A stretch of 7,283 nt of DNA from Nitrospirae bacterium GWC2_42_7 (GCA_001803645.1 MHDW01000054.1:1-7283); one strand, 5' to 3'; shown: positions 1 to 5,413, counted from the first letter of the stretch. The notes: generated by a model not told the origin, from the sequence alone. Translations and numbers: made by a program.

Positions 1-1
1 A

Positions 2-1078
2 AACGCTGAAAAAGGCGGATTCACCTTCTCTGAAAAAGAGGTCCGCAGGGCTTTCGAGGATATCTTCTCAAAAACAAAAGGGAGAATAATAATTTCTACC
101 TTTGCATCAAATATCCACAGGATACAGCAGGCCATAGACGTTGCAGTAATGTTCAACAGGAAAGTAATACTCTCAGGTAGGAGCATAATATCAAACACCC
201 AGATCGCACTTGATCTCGGTTATCTGAAAATACCAACAGAAACCTGGCTAAAGCTTGAAGATCTGAAGAATCTGCAGGACGAAGAAGTGGTTATCATAAC
301 CACAGGCAGTCAAGGTGAGCCTATGAGCGTTCTTTCGAGGATAGCTATAGATGAGCATAAAACAATAAAGATAAAAGAAGGCGACACCGTCATCCTTTCA
401 GCAAAGGTTATACCCGGCAATGAAAACTCGATAGGCAGGATAATAAACCATCTCTTCAGGCGAGGCGCTGATGTTATATACGAAAAGGTCTCTGAGATCC
501 ATGTATCAGGCCATGCCTCCAAAGAAGAACTAAAGCTTATGCTAAATCTGGTTAAGCCTAAATATTTCATGCCGATCCACGGGGAACACAGACATAAAGT
601 TTATCATACAAGACTTGCCGAGAAAACCGGCATCCCTAAAGAGAACATCTTTGTGCTCGATGACGGCGATGTGCTCGAAATATCCGAAGAAGCTGCCCGG
701 AAGAACGGCAAAGTCACAGCAGGAAGGATATATGTTGACGGTAAAGGCGTAGGTGATGTTAAGGACATGGTACTGAGGGACAGGAGAAGGCTTGCTCATG
801 ATGGAATAGTCCTTATACTTATCGGCATAGAGAAACTCACAGGCAGTATCATCTCAGGCCCGGATATCATATCAAGGGGATTTGTATTTGAAGACGCCTC
901 ACAGGATATTATCAATGATGTAAAAGAACTGGTCTCTGTAACTCTGCATGAACTCGACAGCGAGATGTTAGCTGACAAGGCGCTTGTCCAGGCCAAGATA
1001 CGCAGCGTGCTTAAAAAATACCTCCGCAACACAATGGAAAGAAAACCGATGATAATGCCGATAATATTCGAGGTATAA
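2..1078 (+). CDS. rnj: Ribonuclease J, C-terminal part (5' end outside window)
   Basis: This is a metallo-beta-lactamase/beta-CASP ribonuclease with 5'-3' exo- and endonuclease activity in mRNA decay and RNA maturation; it is cytoplasmic. The reading frame is open from the left edge, so 358 residues remain of a family usually near 550 aa, and the N-terminal HxHxDH metal site lies outside. Visible hallmarks, in fragment numbering, are the beta-CASP segment around residues 27-50 (TFASNIHRIQQ), the TTGSQGEPMS motif at 100-109, the VSGHAS motif with His171, and PIHGEHRH at 191-198 supplying the last conserved histidine. The C-terminal dimerisation/RNA-binding domain runs from about residue 230 to 358. 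An internal ATG at 149 opens a shorter ORF but is not the start, because homology continues upstream to the edge. The next gene lies 45 bp downstream on the same strand. The family call is very secure; enzymatic balance (exo versus endo) cannot be read from sequence. Confidence 0.95.
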   Translation, partial: NAEKGGFTFSEKEVRRAFEDIFSKTKGRIIISTFASNIHRIQQAIDVAVMFNRKVILSGRSIISNTQIALDLGYLKIPTETWLKLEDLKNLQDEEVVIITTGSQGEPMSVLSRIAIDEHKTIKIKEGDTVILSAKVIPGNENSIGRIINHLFRRGADVIYEKVSEIHVSGHASKEELKLMLNLVKPKYFMPIHGEHRHKVYHTRLAEKTGIPKENIFVLDDGDVLEISEEAARKNGKVTAGRIYVDGKGVGDVKDMVLRDRRRLAHDGIVLILIGIEKLTGSIISGPDIISRGFVFEDASQDIINDVKELVSVTLHELDSEMLADKALVQAKIRSVLKKYLRNTMERKPMIMPIIFEV

Positions 1079-1107
1079 CCTTCCCTTCTTCCTTTTTAGT
1101 CTTTTAA

Positions 1108-1113
1108 TATAGT
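1108..1113 (+). promoter_or_regulatory. Candidate -10 hexamer for the membrane-protein gene
   Basis: TATAGT matches five of six bases of the sigma-70 -10 consensus and ends 10 nt before the ATG at 1124. Transcription from it would start around 1120, leaving only a few untranslated bases. No good -35 lies 16-18 bp upstream, where the sequence is a pyrimidine run (1079-1097). The region is AT-rich, so a chance match is quite possible. Confidence 0.22.
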
Positions 1114-1123
1114 ATCTTTACAA

Positions 1124-2710
1124 ATGCAGAATTCAACGGCCCGGAAATATTTATTCATAATCCTTATCGCGATCATCACAGCAGTCTCTTTCCTCTATCT
1201 CATAAGGCCAATAGCAGACCCGGATTTTTTCTGGCATCTCAAATCCGGTCAATTGATAACTGAGCAGAAGGAGCTTCCCTCTCAAGATCCCTTTGCATAC
1301 ACTTCTACGGCCAAGCCGACTGAATGGAAACATCTCATACTGACAGGCTACTGGCTTTCACAGATAACATACAGTCTTTTTTATCAGATAAGCGGGTTGT
1401 TGGGAATAGTTTTTTTGAGATTCATAACAGTTGCAGCTCTTGTTTTTATCATGTTCAAAAGAAGATATGGTGACAATACATTATATGCAGGACTCATTCT
1501 TTTGTTCATAGTCTCGATCCTCGAGACATTCCCGATAGAAAGACCTCAGGTGTTTTCATTTCTCTTCTTTGCTCTGCTTTTATTATTTCTTGAAAAGCTC
1601 AGAAACGATCACTCAACTGCAAAACGGAATATTTATGTATGCACAGTTCCGCTGCTAATGCTCATTTGGGCAAATACTCATCCTGGTTATCTTGTCGGAC
1701 AGGGCGCACTATTACTGTACGTTTTATTGGAAGGAATAAAATTTTTTCACCCTTTGTTAAGGCCGATTAAAAAAGAAGCCTACCAAAAACTGTTGCTCGC
1801 ATGTTTTATGGGAATAGTTTTTTCCTTCATAAATCCAGCTACATTTCATGCCTTTGAATTGCTAAGATTGCCGACATACTTATCCATCTTGTCAAGCTCA
1901 AACATAGGATTTATAACAAATCAGGAATACATGTCTTCTGTCCAGATATTTGAAAAGTTTAATGATTACAGTATTATCCTTTACTGGTTTACCATGCTTC
2001 TCACTTTCGCGGCTTTGATCGTAAACTTTAAGAAAACTGATATCACTGATATTGCGCTCCTTGCAGGCACTGGATTCTTCTCATTTATGCAAGTAAGATA
2101 TATCCCGTTTTTTCTTATCGCCTCTTTGCCTGTGATCAGCAGAAGCTTTTCAAAGCAGAATCTCGCAACTCTTGCGAAAGTTATATTAATTCCTTCAGCT
2201 GTCATTGCAGCTCTATTTTTTGCAGGAGATGAGACCGCTAATATTAAGAATTTCAGAACAGGAAGCTGGATCGACGAGAACCGCTATCCTGTTAAGTCAA
2301 CTGATTTCATAATTTCAAGTAACATCAGGGGAAATATGTATAACCACTATAACTGGGGTGGTTATCTTATCTGGAGGCTTGCGCCTGAACGAAAGGTATT
2401 TATTGACGGAAGATTCCTTGATGATAAGATCTATATGCAGGCAATGACCTTAAATATTGCTTATTCAAAAGAAGGCGAAGCTGTTCCAAAATGGAAATCC
2501 ATACTTGAAAGCTATAATGTCAATTACATAATAACACCAATATCAGAGCCGTCAGATCCCTTTATCCCACTTGTGAACGCCTTGTTGTATGATAATGATT
2601 GGTCTTTGGTATTTGCAGAATCAAATTCAATGGTATTTATTAAGAACATTCCAGAGAACTTTTCAATAATAAACAAATACGCCATACCAAAAAGATATTT
2701 ATCCAGATAA
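1124..2710 (+). CDS. Polytopic membrane protein, GT-C-like, with C-terminal exoplasmic domain
   Basis: This 528-residue integral membrane protein has no assigned function. Hydrophobic stretches suggest roughly 11-12 membrane spans between residues 9 and 367, the first at 9-27. Just after span 1 is an acidic loop, D32-P-D34-F-F-W-H38, the position and type of motif seen in GT-C glycosyltransferases that use polyprenyl-linked sugars. From about 385 onward the chain is hydrophilic and contains NHYNWGGYLIWRL (407-419) and FIDGR (426-430). I recall this motif pair from many uncharacterised bacterial and archaeal membrane proteins of the same layout. The ATG at 1124 is the first start after an in-frame TAG at 1097-1099, and no Shine-Dalgarno is evident. 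It follows rnj by 45 bp and converges on the sigma operon. A role in glycan or lipid-linked sugar transfer is inference only; a transporter or surface-polymer factor is an alternative. Confidence 0.85.
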   Translation: MQNSTARKYLFIILIAIITAVSFLYLIRPIADPDFFWHLKSGQLITEQKELPSQDPFAYTSTAKPTEWKHLILTGYWLSQITYSLFYQISGLLGIVFLRFITVAALVFIMFKRRYGDNTLYAGLILLFIVSILETFPIERPQVFSFLFFALLLLFLEKLRNDHSTAKRNIYVCTVPLLMLIWANTHPGYLVGQGALLLYVLLEGIKFFHPLLRPIKKEAYQKLLLACFMGIVFSFINPATFHAFELLRLPTYLSILSSSNIGFITNQEYMSSVQIFEKFNDYSIILYWFTMLLTFAALIVNFKKTDITDIALLAGTGFFSFMQVRYIPFFLIASLPVISRSFSKQNLATLAKVILIPSAVIAALFFAGDETANIKNFRTGSWIDENRYPVKSTDFIISSNIRGNMYNHYNWGGYLIWRLAPERKVFIDGRFLDDKIYMQAMTLNIAYSKEGEAVPKWKSILESYNVNYIITPISEPSDPFIPLVNALLYDNDWSLVFAESNSMVFIKNIPENFSIINKYAIPKRYLSR

Positions 2711-2779
2711 TAAGCCTTTCAAAATAATGTGGGTGAAATTTGTTGTTGTCTGTCATACCCGAAATTTTTCGAAAGATAT

Positions 2780-3325
2780 TTACTGCTTCTCTTTTGGCCC
2801 ATCGCCTCTCAAAGGGCCTCCGTCTCTCTTCCCTCCGCGTCTTTCTCTTGCTTCTGTAATGATCTTCCTGATATCACTGTCAAATTCCTGCTTGAAAATA
2901 ACTAATTTAGCCTGCTGTTCGATTGTCAACACCTTCTTTACTTCAGCCCATTCCTCATCAGCAATCCTTTGCAATGTCTGATGGTTCTTTTCAAGATCAT
3001 CAAGAATATTTTTTAACTTTCCTTCGCGATTTTCCTTCAAGGATATCCTCAGTTCCCTCATTCCTTTTCTGAGAGAAAACTCTGCTTCAGTCCTGATCTT
3101 GTCATATCTGTTCATTATAGGAAAAAGCATGGCAGATGTCTTTTCATCAAGATCCAGCGCCTTTGTGAGCTTCCACATCTTAAGCATCTCTATCCTTTTT
3201 CTTAGCTTTTCCCGGTTCTCTTTTGTTGGCTGAGCGTCCGCCTCTTCCTGAAATGCAGCAGCATTTATATTAAGTCCTGCCAGCATCAGGATGATCAATA
3301 CGATTAAACAAACTTTCTTTTTCAT
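2780..3325 (-). CDS. Periplasmic Spy/CpxP-like LTxxQ protein (third gene of sigma operon)
   Basis: This is a small exported helical protein of 181 aa. Residues 1-24 form a signal peptide (MKKK, a hydrophobic core, then NAAA). The mature part is nearly all charged amphipathic helix and contains an LTIEQ sequence at 133-137, matching the LTxxQ motif of the CpxP/Spy/ZraP superfamily of periplasmic chaperones and stress or metal sensors. A related LDLDEKT segment lies near 58-64. The last 23 residues are Gly/Arg/Lys-rich (RERRGGKR and on). Start choice: an ATG at 3331 overlaps the anti-sigma stop, but its GGAGG would sit with zero spacing. The ATG at 3325 has ideal 6-nt spacing and removes only Met-Lys. 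It is the last gene of the sigma/anti-sigma operon, so it is probably a sensor, feedback chaperone or target. It has one His in the mature chain and its only Cys is in the signal peptide, which argues against classic metal binding. Confidence 0.8.
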   Translation of the reverse strand: MKKKVCLIVLIILMLAGLNINAAAFQEEADAQPTKENREKLRKRIEMLKMWKLTKALDLDEKTSAMLFPIMNRYDKIRTEAEFSLRKGMRELRISLKENREGKLKNILDDLEKNHQTLQRIADEEWAEVKKVLTIEQQAKLVIFKQEFDSDIRKIITEARERRGGKRDGGPLRGDGPKEKQ

Positions 3326-3327
3326 TT

Positions 3328-3891
3328 TCATCCTCCATGCAATCCTTCATTTTTTAAAGCATCATTAAAACTTTCCAGCTCCTTTGCGTCCAAAGAAGCA
3401 AACTCACTGTGATATGAATTTCCGGAAATATCTTCATGAAGAGAATAATTTTCGTCTAATAATAAATTATTTACAAACAACGGTATATCCTCCTCATTTA
3501 AATCACTGTAATCCATATTTGAAGCTGACAAAGGGTCATTAAAAGTCTCTTCATTAATATTTTTATTTCTTGTCTGAGAAAGTATGAGAAGCATAAGAAT
3601 CATCACAACTGAGGCAAACGGAAGAGGGCTGAAGAAAAGCTTCTTAAAAGAAAAACGTCCTGGTTTTTCTTCTCCTGCAGTAATTCTTATTTTCTTCGGA
3701 AGAGTATTCCAGAAAAGGTCTCCTGGATCAGGGACTTCCACCTTCCTGAGTTCTGATATTACAGCCAGCTCATCCCTGCACTCTTTGCATTCCCTCAGGT
3801 GAGACTCTACTTTATCCTTTATCTCTTTGCTTTCATTTCCTTTTAGATATATATTAATCAATTCTTGTATTTCATCATGAACTGAACTCAT
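3328..3891 (-). CDS. Membrane-anchored zinc-finger (ZAS) anti-sigma factor
   Basis: This 187-aa protein is predicted to hold the co-encoded ECF sigma factor inactive at the inner membrane. Its N-terminal cytoplasmic domain shows the ZAS signature H31-x3-C35-x2-C38 plus an upstream His5. The 26-residue spacing from His5 to His31 fits the fourth zinc ligand position known from ZAS proteins such as RsrA. A Pro-rich linker (about 51-80) leads to a single membrane span at about 86-105 (PLPFASVVMILMLLILSQ). The remaining ~82 residues would be periplasmic and are strongly acidic (about 18 Asp/Glu against 4 Lys/Arg). The ATG at 3891 has AAGGAG 7 nt upstream. The gene overlaps the end of the sigma gene by 17 nt, and its stop lies 2 nt before the preferred start of the Spy-like gene, implying translational coupling. 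Activation could be by regulated proteolysis (RseA style) or by the periplasmic partner; the sequence does not decide. No cognate site-1 protease lies in the window. Confidence 0.88.
   Translation of the reverse strand: MSSVHDEIQELINIYLKGNESKEIKDKVESHLRECKECRDELAVISELRKVEVPDPGDLFWNTLPKKIRITAGEEKPGRFSFKKLFFSPLPFASVVMILMLLILSQTRNKNINEETFNDPLSASNMDYSDLNEEDIPLFVNNLLLDENYSLHEDISGNSYHSEFASLDAKELESFNDALKNEGLHGG
3332..3336 (-). promoter_or_regulatory. Shine-Dalgarno deciding the Spy-like protein start
   Basis: GGAGG on the minus strand directly abuts the ATG at 3331 but is 6 nt from the next in-frame ATG at 3325. This supports 3325 as the true initiation codon. Confidence 0.7.
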
Positions 3892-4420
3892 AATCTTTCT
3901 CCTTCAGAACCTCTTTCAATTTTTTCACTCCGCTATGGTAATGGGCTTTTACTGTGCCTTCCGAACATCCCATTGCCCTGGCAGTCTCTGCACAACTCAA
4001 TGATTCATACACCCTCAGAATAACAGCAAGTTTTTGCCTTTCAGGAAGAGTGTCCAGGCTTTTCCTGACTTGTTCCCTTTTTTCATTTTCTAAAATAGAA
4101 GTAAGCGCACCAGACTGACTGCTGGCAACTGAATCTTCGAACTCAACCTCTTCCCGCTTATCACGTTTGATATGGTTAAGGCTTGTATTAACAGCTATCT
4201 GATACAACCACGTTTTGAAAGAAGCAGTTTTCCTGAAGTCCCTGATACCCTTCACAGCATTCAAAAAAGTCTTTTGAGTCAGATCCTTAGACTCTTCCAT
4301 GTCCTTTGTCATCCTGTAAATAAATGCGTATATCTGCTTCTGGTATCTCATAACAAGCTCCTCGATAGCATCTGTTTCTCCTGCAATGTATCTCTCAACA
4401 AGCCCAATATCATCTTCCAT
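3875..4420 (-). CDS. ECF-family RNA polymerase sigma factor
   Basis: This extracytoplasmic-function (group IV) sigma-70 factor of 181 aa redirects RNA polymerase to a stress regulon. Region 2 spans about residues 20-90: the core-binding helix contains EESKDLTQKTFLNAV (42-56) and the -10-recognition part contains FKTWLYQIAVNTSLNHIKR (68-86). After a variable linker, region 4 (about 122-175) has LPERQKLAVILRVYESLSC followed by a helix-turn-helix (ETARAMGCSEGTVKAHYHSGVKKL). There is no C-terminal extension. Start choice: the ATG at 4420 (MEDDIG) is preferred. A TTG at 4438 would add six residues, has no ribosome site, and would overlap the candidate promoter. The gene heads an operon with its anti-sigma and a periplasmic protein; the first overlap is 17 nt. 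A promoter-like ECF motif immediately upstream suggests autoregulation. Family assignment is secure; the ECF subgroup and the signal are unknown. Confidence 0.92.
   Translation of the reverse strand: MEDDIGLVERYIAGETDAIEELVMRYQKQIYAFIYRMTKDMEESKDLTQKTFLNAVKGIRDFRKTASFKTWLYQIAVNTSLNHIKRDKREEVEFEDSVASSQSGALTSILENEKREQVRKSLDTLPERQKLAVILRVYESLSCAETARAMGCSEGTVKAHYHSGVKKLKEVLKEKDYEFSS
3899..3904 (-). promoter_or_regulatory. Shine-Dalgarno of anti-sigma gene, inside the sigma coding region
   Basis: AAGGAG is read on the minus strand 7 nt before the ATG at 3891. It lies within the last codons of the sigma factor gene, so anti-sigma translation can initiate independently yet stays coupled to the upstream cistron. 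Confidence 0.75.
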
Positions 4421-4428
4421 CTGTATAT

Positions 4429-4456
4429 TTAGACACAAACGAGGGGAAAAGGTTTA
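4429..4456 (-). promoter_or_regulatory. Candidate autoregulated ECF-type promoter of the sigma operon
   Basis: On the minus strand TAAACC (4456-4451) is followed after 16 nt by GTCTAA (4434-4429). This resembles the widespread ECF promoter pattern (g)gAACC, 16-17 bp, GTCTAA, with four of six matches in the -35 and all six in the -10. The predicted start falls at or within a few bases of the ATG at 4420, which has no Shine-Dalgarno, so the mRNA may be leaderless. ECF operons commonly autoregulate, which makes the position meaningful, but only a single instance is visible here. Confidence 0.45.
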
Positions 4457-4536
4457 GTTATTTTTCAGGATTTAATAAATATTTCTTGAAGTTAACAACA
4501 ATCCGCTCCAATAGGAAATGCGAAGCAATCCTTTAA

Positions 4537-4560
4537 TATAACGGGATCCAATATGTTATA
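4537..4560. promoter_or_regulatory. Dyad in the divergent regulatory region (possible operator)
   Basis: TATAAC (4537-4542) and GTTATA (4555-4560) form a perfect 6-bp inverted repeat around a 12-bp centre that contains the palindrome GGATCC (4544-4549). It lies between the sigma operon and the secreted-protein gene, about 70 bp before the latter. The half-site spacing would suit a dimeric regulator, but the arms are AT-rich and could arise by chance. Confidence 0.25.
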
Positions 4561-4572
4561 AGTGAAGATTAT

Positions 4573-4600
4573 TTGATTGTATTTTCTTTAGAGGTATGAG
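4573..4600 (+). promoter_or_regulatory. Weak sigma-70-like promoter for the secreted-protein gene
   Basis: TTGATT (4573-4578) and TATGAG (4595-4600) are separated by 16 bp, each matching the consensus at four of six bases. Transcription would start near 4607, leaving a leader of about 23 nt that keeps the AGGAGG ribosome site intact. A closer -10 match, TATTAT at 4603-4608, lacks a well-spaced -35 and would start within or beside the ribosome site. Confidence 0.25.
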
Positions 4601-4612
4601 AATATTATTGTC

Positions 4613-4618
4613 AGGAGG
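4613..4618 (+). promoter_or_regulatory. Strong Shine-Dalgarno for the secreted-protein gene
   Basis: AGGAGG lies 11 nt before the ATG at 4630; the overlapping GGAG at 4617-4620 has 9-nt spacing. It is one of the clearest ribosome sites in the window and fixes the start of this gene. Confidence 0.7.
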
Positions 4619-4629
4619 AGATCAGGAAA

Positions 4630-5382
4630 ATGAGAACAGTTTGTCTTATTTTTTGTTTTTTATTTCTTTTCTCAACATACAGCTCAGCATATACCTCGAA
4701 CTGTTTATTGAACCTTCATAAGCAAGCCCTGATGGATGCAGTAAATTCAATGCCTGAAGATTCTAGAAATATTCTCAGGCAATTTGAGAATAATATGAAA
4801 ATGGAAGTAGATAAGGTCCATATTACAGCAGAAGCCAAAAGAAGAAGTTATGATTTTTTATATAAAGAAATCATTACTATAGTATCAGAAGATAATAAGA
4901 ACCGACATGAGTATATGTCGCGTGCTTTGGTTGATATAACCATATATCTTTTTGATAAACATAATCCTTTTAGATCTTTTGACCTCTGCAATGACAAGAA
5001 AATAATGGAACAGGCTTTTGTTGTATTTGATGGATTTGACAATTATCCTGATTACTCTTTCGCAACAAATTTGAACTTTACCGAGAAAACAGAATATAGA
5101 ATTGTCCGAGCTGAGGATAAATTGCTGGTTTTTTATAATGAATTCGTTAATGAAATATTGGATATGTGGATGTCTATCTGGATCGAAGCCGGAGGAGACC
5201 TGAAAGGGTCTCCCCTGAAGTCTTCATATATTCGAGGTAGGGAAAGTAATGTTCAGACACTAATGGCACGTCTTAATGAAAATGACTTTGAGACTTTTAA
5301 TAACAAGATTCAGAATCTAAAAGCTCGGGTTCTCTATAAGTATGATACAAGGGGTTCATCGGGCTCATCGGGCTCATCTTGA
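4630..5382 (+). CDS. Secreted protein of unknown function with Gly-Ser-Ser tail
   Basis: I do not recognise this 250-aa protein. It starts with a signal peptide (residues 1-20, very Phe/Leu-rich, with SSA before the likely cleavage point) and no lipobox, so it should be periplasmic or secreted. The mature part is mostly helical and charged. It contains an LHKQALMDAV segment near residue 29, a KHNPFRSFDLC segment near 110-120, and the Tyr/Phe/Asp-rich stretch FDGFDNYPDYSFATN around 134-148. The C-terminus is (Gly-Ser-Ser)x3, produced by a 9-bp tandem repeat. The early LHK...A...MP...R order and the later NPF faintly recall zinc-dependent phospholipase C/S1-P1-like exported proteins, but most metal-ligand histidines are missing, so this is not a call. 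It is divergent from the sigma operon across 209 bp and has a strong ribosome site. It looks more AT-rich than rnj (about 32% against 42% GC in one 60-nt sample from each), possibly reflecting acquisition. Confidence 0.82.
   Translation: MRTVCLIFCFLFLFSTYSSAYTSNCLLNLHKQALMDAVNSMPEDSRNILRQFENNMKMEVDKVHITAEAKRRSYDFLYKEIITIVSEDNKNRHEYMSRALVDITIYLFDKHNPFRSFDLCNDKKIMEQAFVVFDGFDNYPDYSFATNLNFTEKTEYRIVRAEDKLLVFYNEFVNEILDMWMSIWIEAGGDLKGSPLKSSYIRGRESNVQTLMARLNENDFETFNNKIQNLKARVLYKYDTRGSSGSSGSS
5352..5378 (+). repeat. 9-bp tandem repeat, three copies, coding for Gly-Ser-Ser
   Basis: GGGTTCATC, GGGCTCATC and GGGCTCATC lie end to end, differing at one base. Read in the gene frame they give the terminal (Gly-Ser-Ser)x3. 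The third copy also forms the left arm of the hairpin that follows. Confidence 0.85.
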
Positions 5383-5387
5383 GCTCG
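5369..5387 (+). repeat. Hairpin spanning the stop codon of the secreted-protein gene
   Basis: CGGGCTCA (5369-5376) can pair with TGAGCTCG (5380-5387) across a TCT loop. This gives an 8-bp stem with one G-T wobble, and the stop codon TGA (5380-5382) sits in the right arm. No T-run follows, so it is not a standard intrinsic terminator by itself. Confidence 0.5.
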
Positions 5388-5394
5388 TCGCCGA

Positions 5395-5413
5395 TAGGGT
5401 TTGTCAAACCCTA
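5395..5413. repeat. Perfect short palindrome after the secreted-protein gene (REP-like or terminator-like)
   Basis: TAGGGTTT (5395-5402) pairs perfectly with AAACCCTA (5406-5413) around the 3-nt loop GTC. It lies 12 bp after the stop codon, next to another hairpin. Neither strand has a T-tract after the stem, so Rho-independent termination is doubtful. It may instead be a dispersed palindromic repeat or an mRNA 3'-end stabiliser. Confidence 0.55.

Noticed and set aside
310..1032. Three minus-strand ORFs (310-570, 542-799, 796-1032) opposite RNase J
   Set aside because: They overlap a strongly conserved gene, have no ribosome sites and no recognisable protein features.
2711..2779. Bidirectional terminator between the convergent membrane-protein and Spy-like genes
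   Set aside because: Only a 5-bp CGAAA/TTTCG stem (2760-2771) and a loose GGGT/ACCC pairing are visible, with no GC-rich stem plus T-run; not strong enough to annotate.
2727..2981. Plus-strand ORF of 84 codons running into the Spy-like gene
   Set aside because: Most of it is antisense to the Spy-like coding region; its composition is an artefact and no ribosome site precedes it.
3584..3802. Plus-strand ORF opposite the anti-sigma gene (and a similar one at 4172-4432 opposite the sigma gene)
   Set aside because: They are shadows of well-supported genes on the other strand; no domain or ribosome site.
4421..4438. TTG start at 4438 for the ECF sigma factor, adding six residues
   Set aside because: No ribosome site, a rarer start codon, and the extension would lie across the candidate ECF promoter -10; the ATG at 4420 fits the usual ECF N-terminus.
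4460..4500. Sigma-70-like promoter on the minus strand upstream of the sigma gene (TTGTTA / TATTAA)
   Set aside because: The spacer is only 15 bp and the AT-rich sequence makes such matches common; the ECF-type motif is better placed.
4717..4980. Secreted protein at 4630 as a zinc-dependent phospholipase C
   Set aside because: Only the spacing of an LHK...A...MP...R segment and an NPF are reminiscent; the set of His/Asp metal ligands is not present.
5352..5378. Short tandem repeat as part of a CRISPR array
   Set aside because: The 9-bp units are contiguous without spacers and encode protein in frame.
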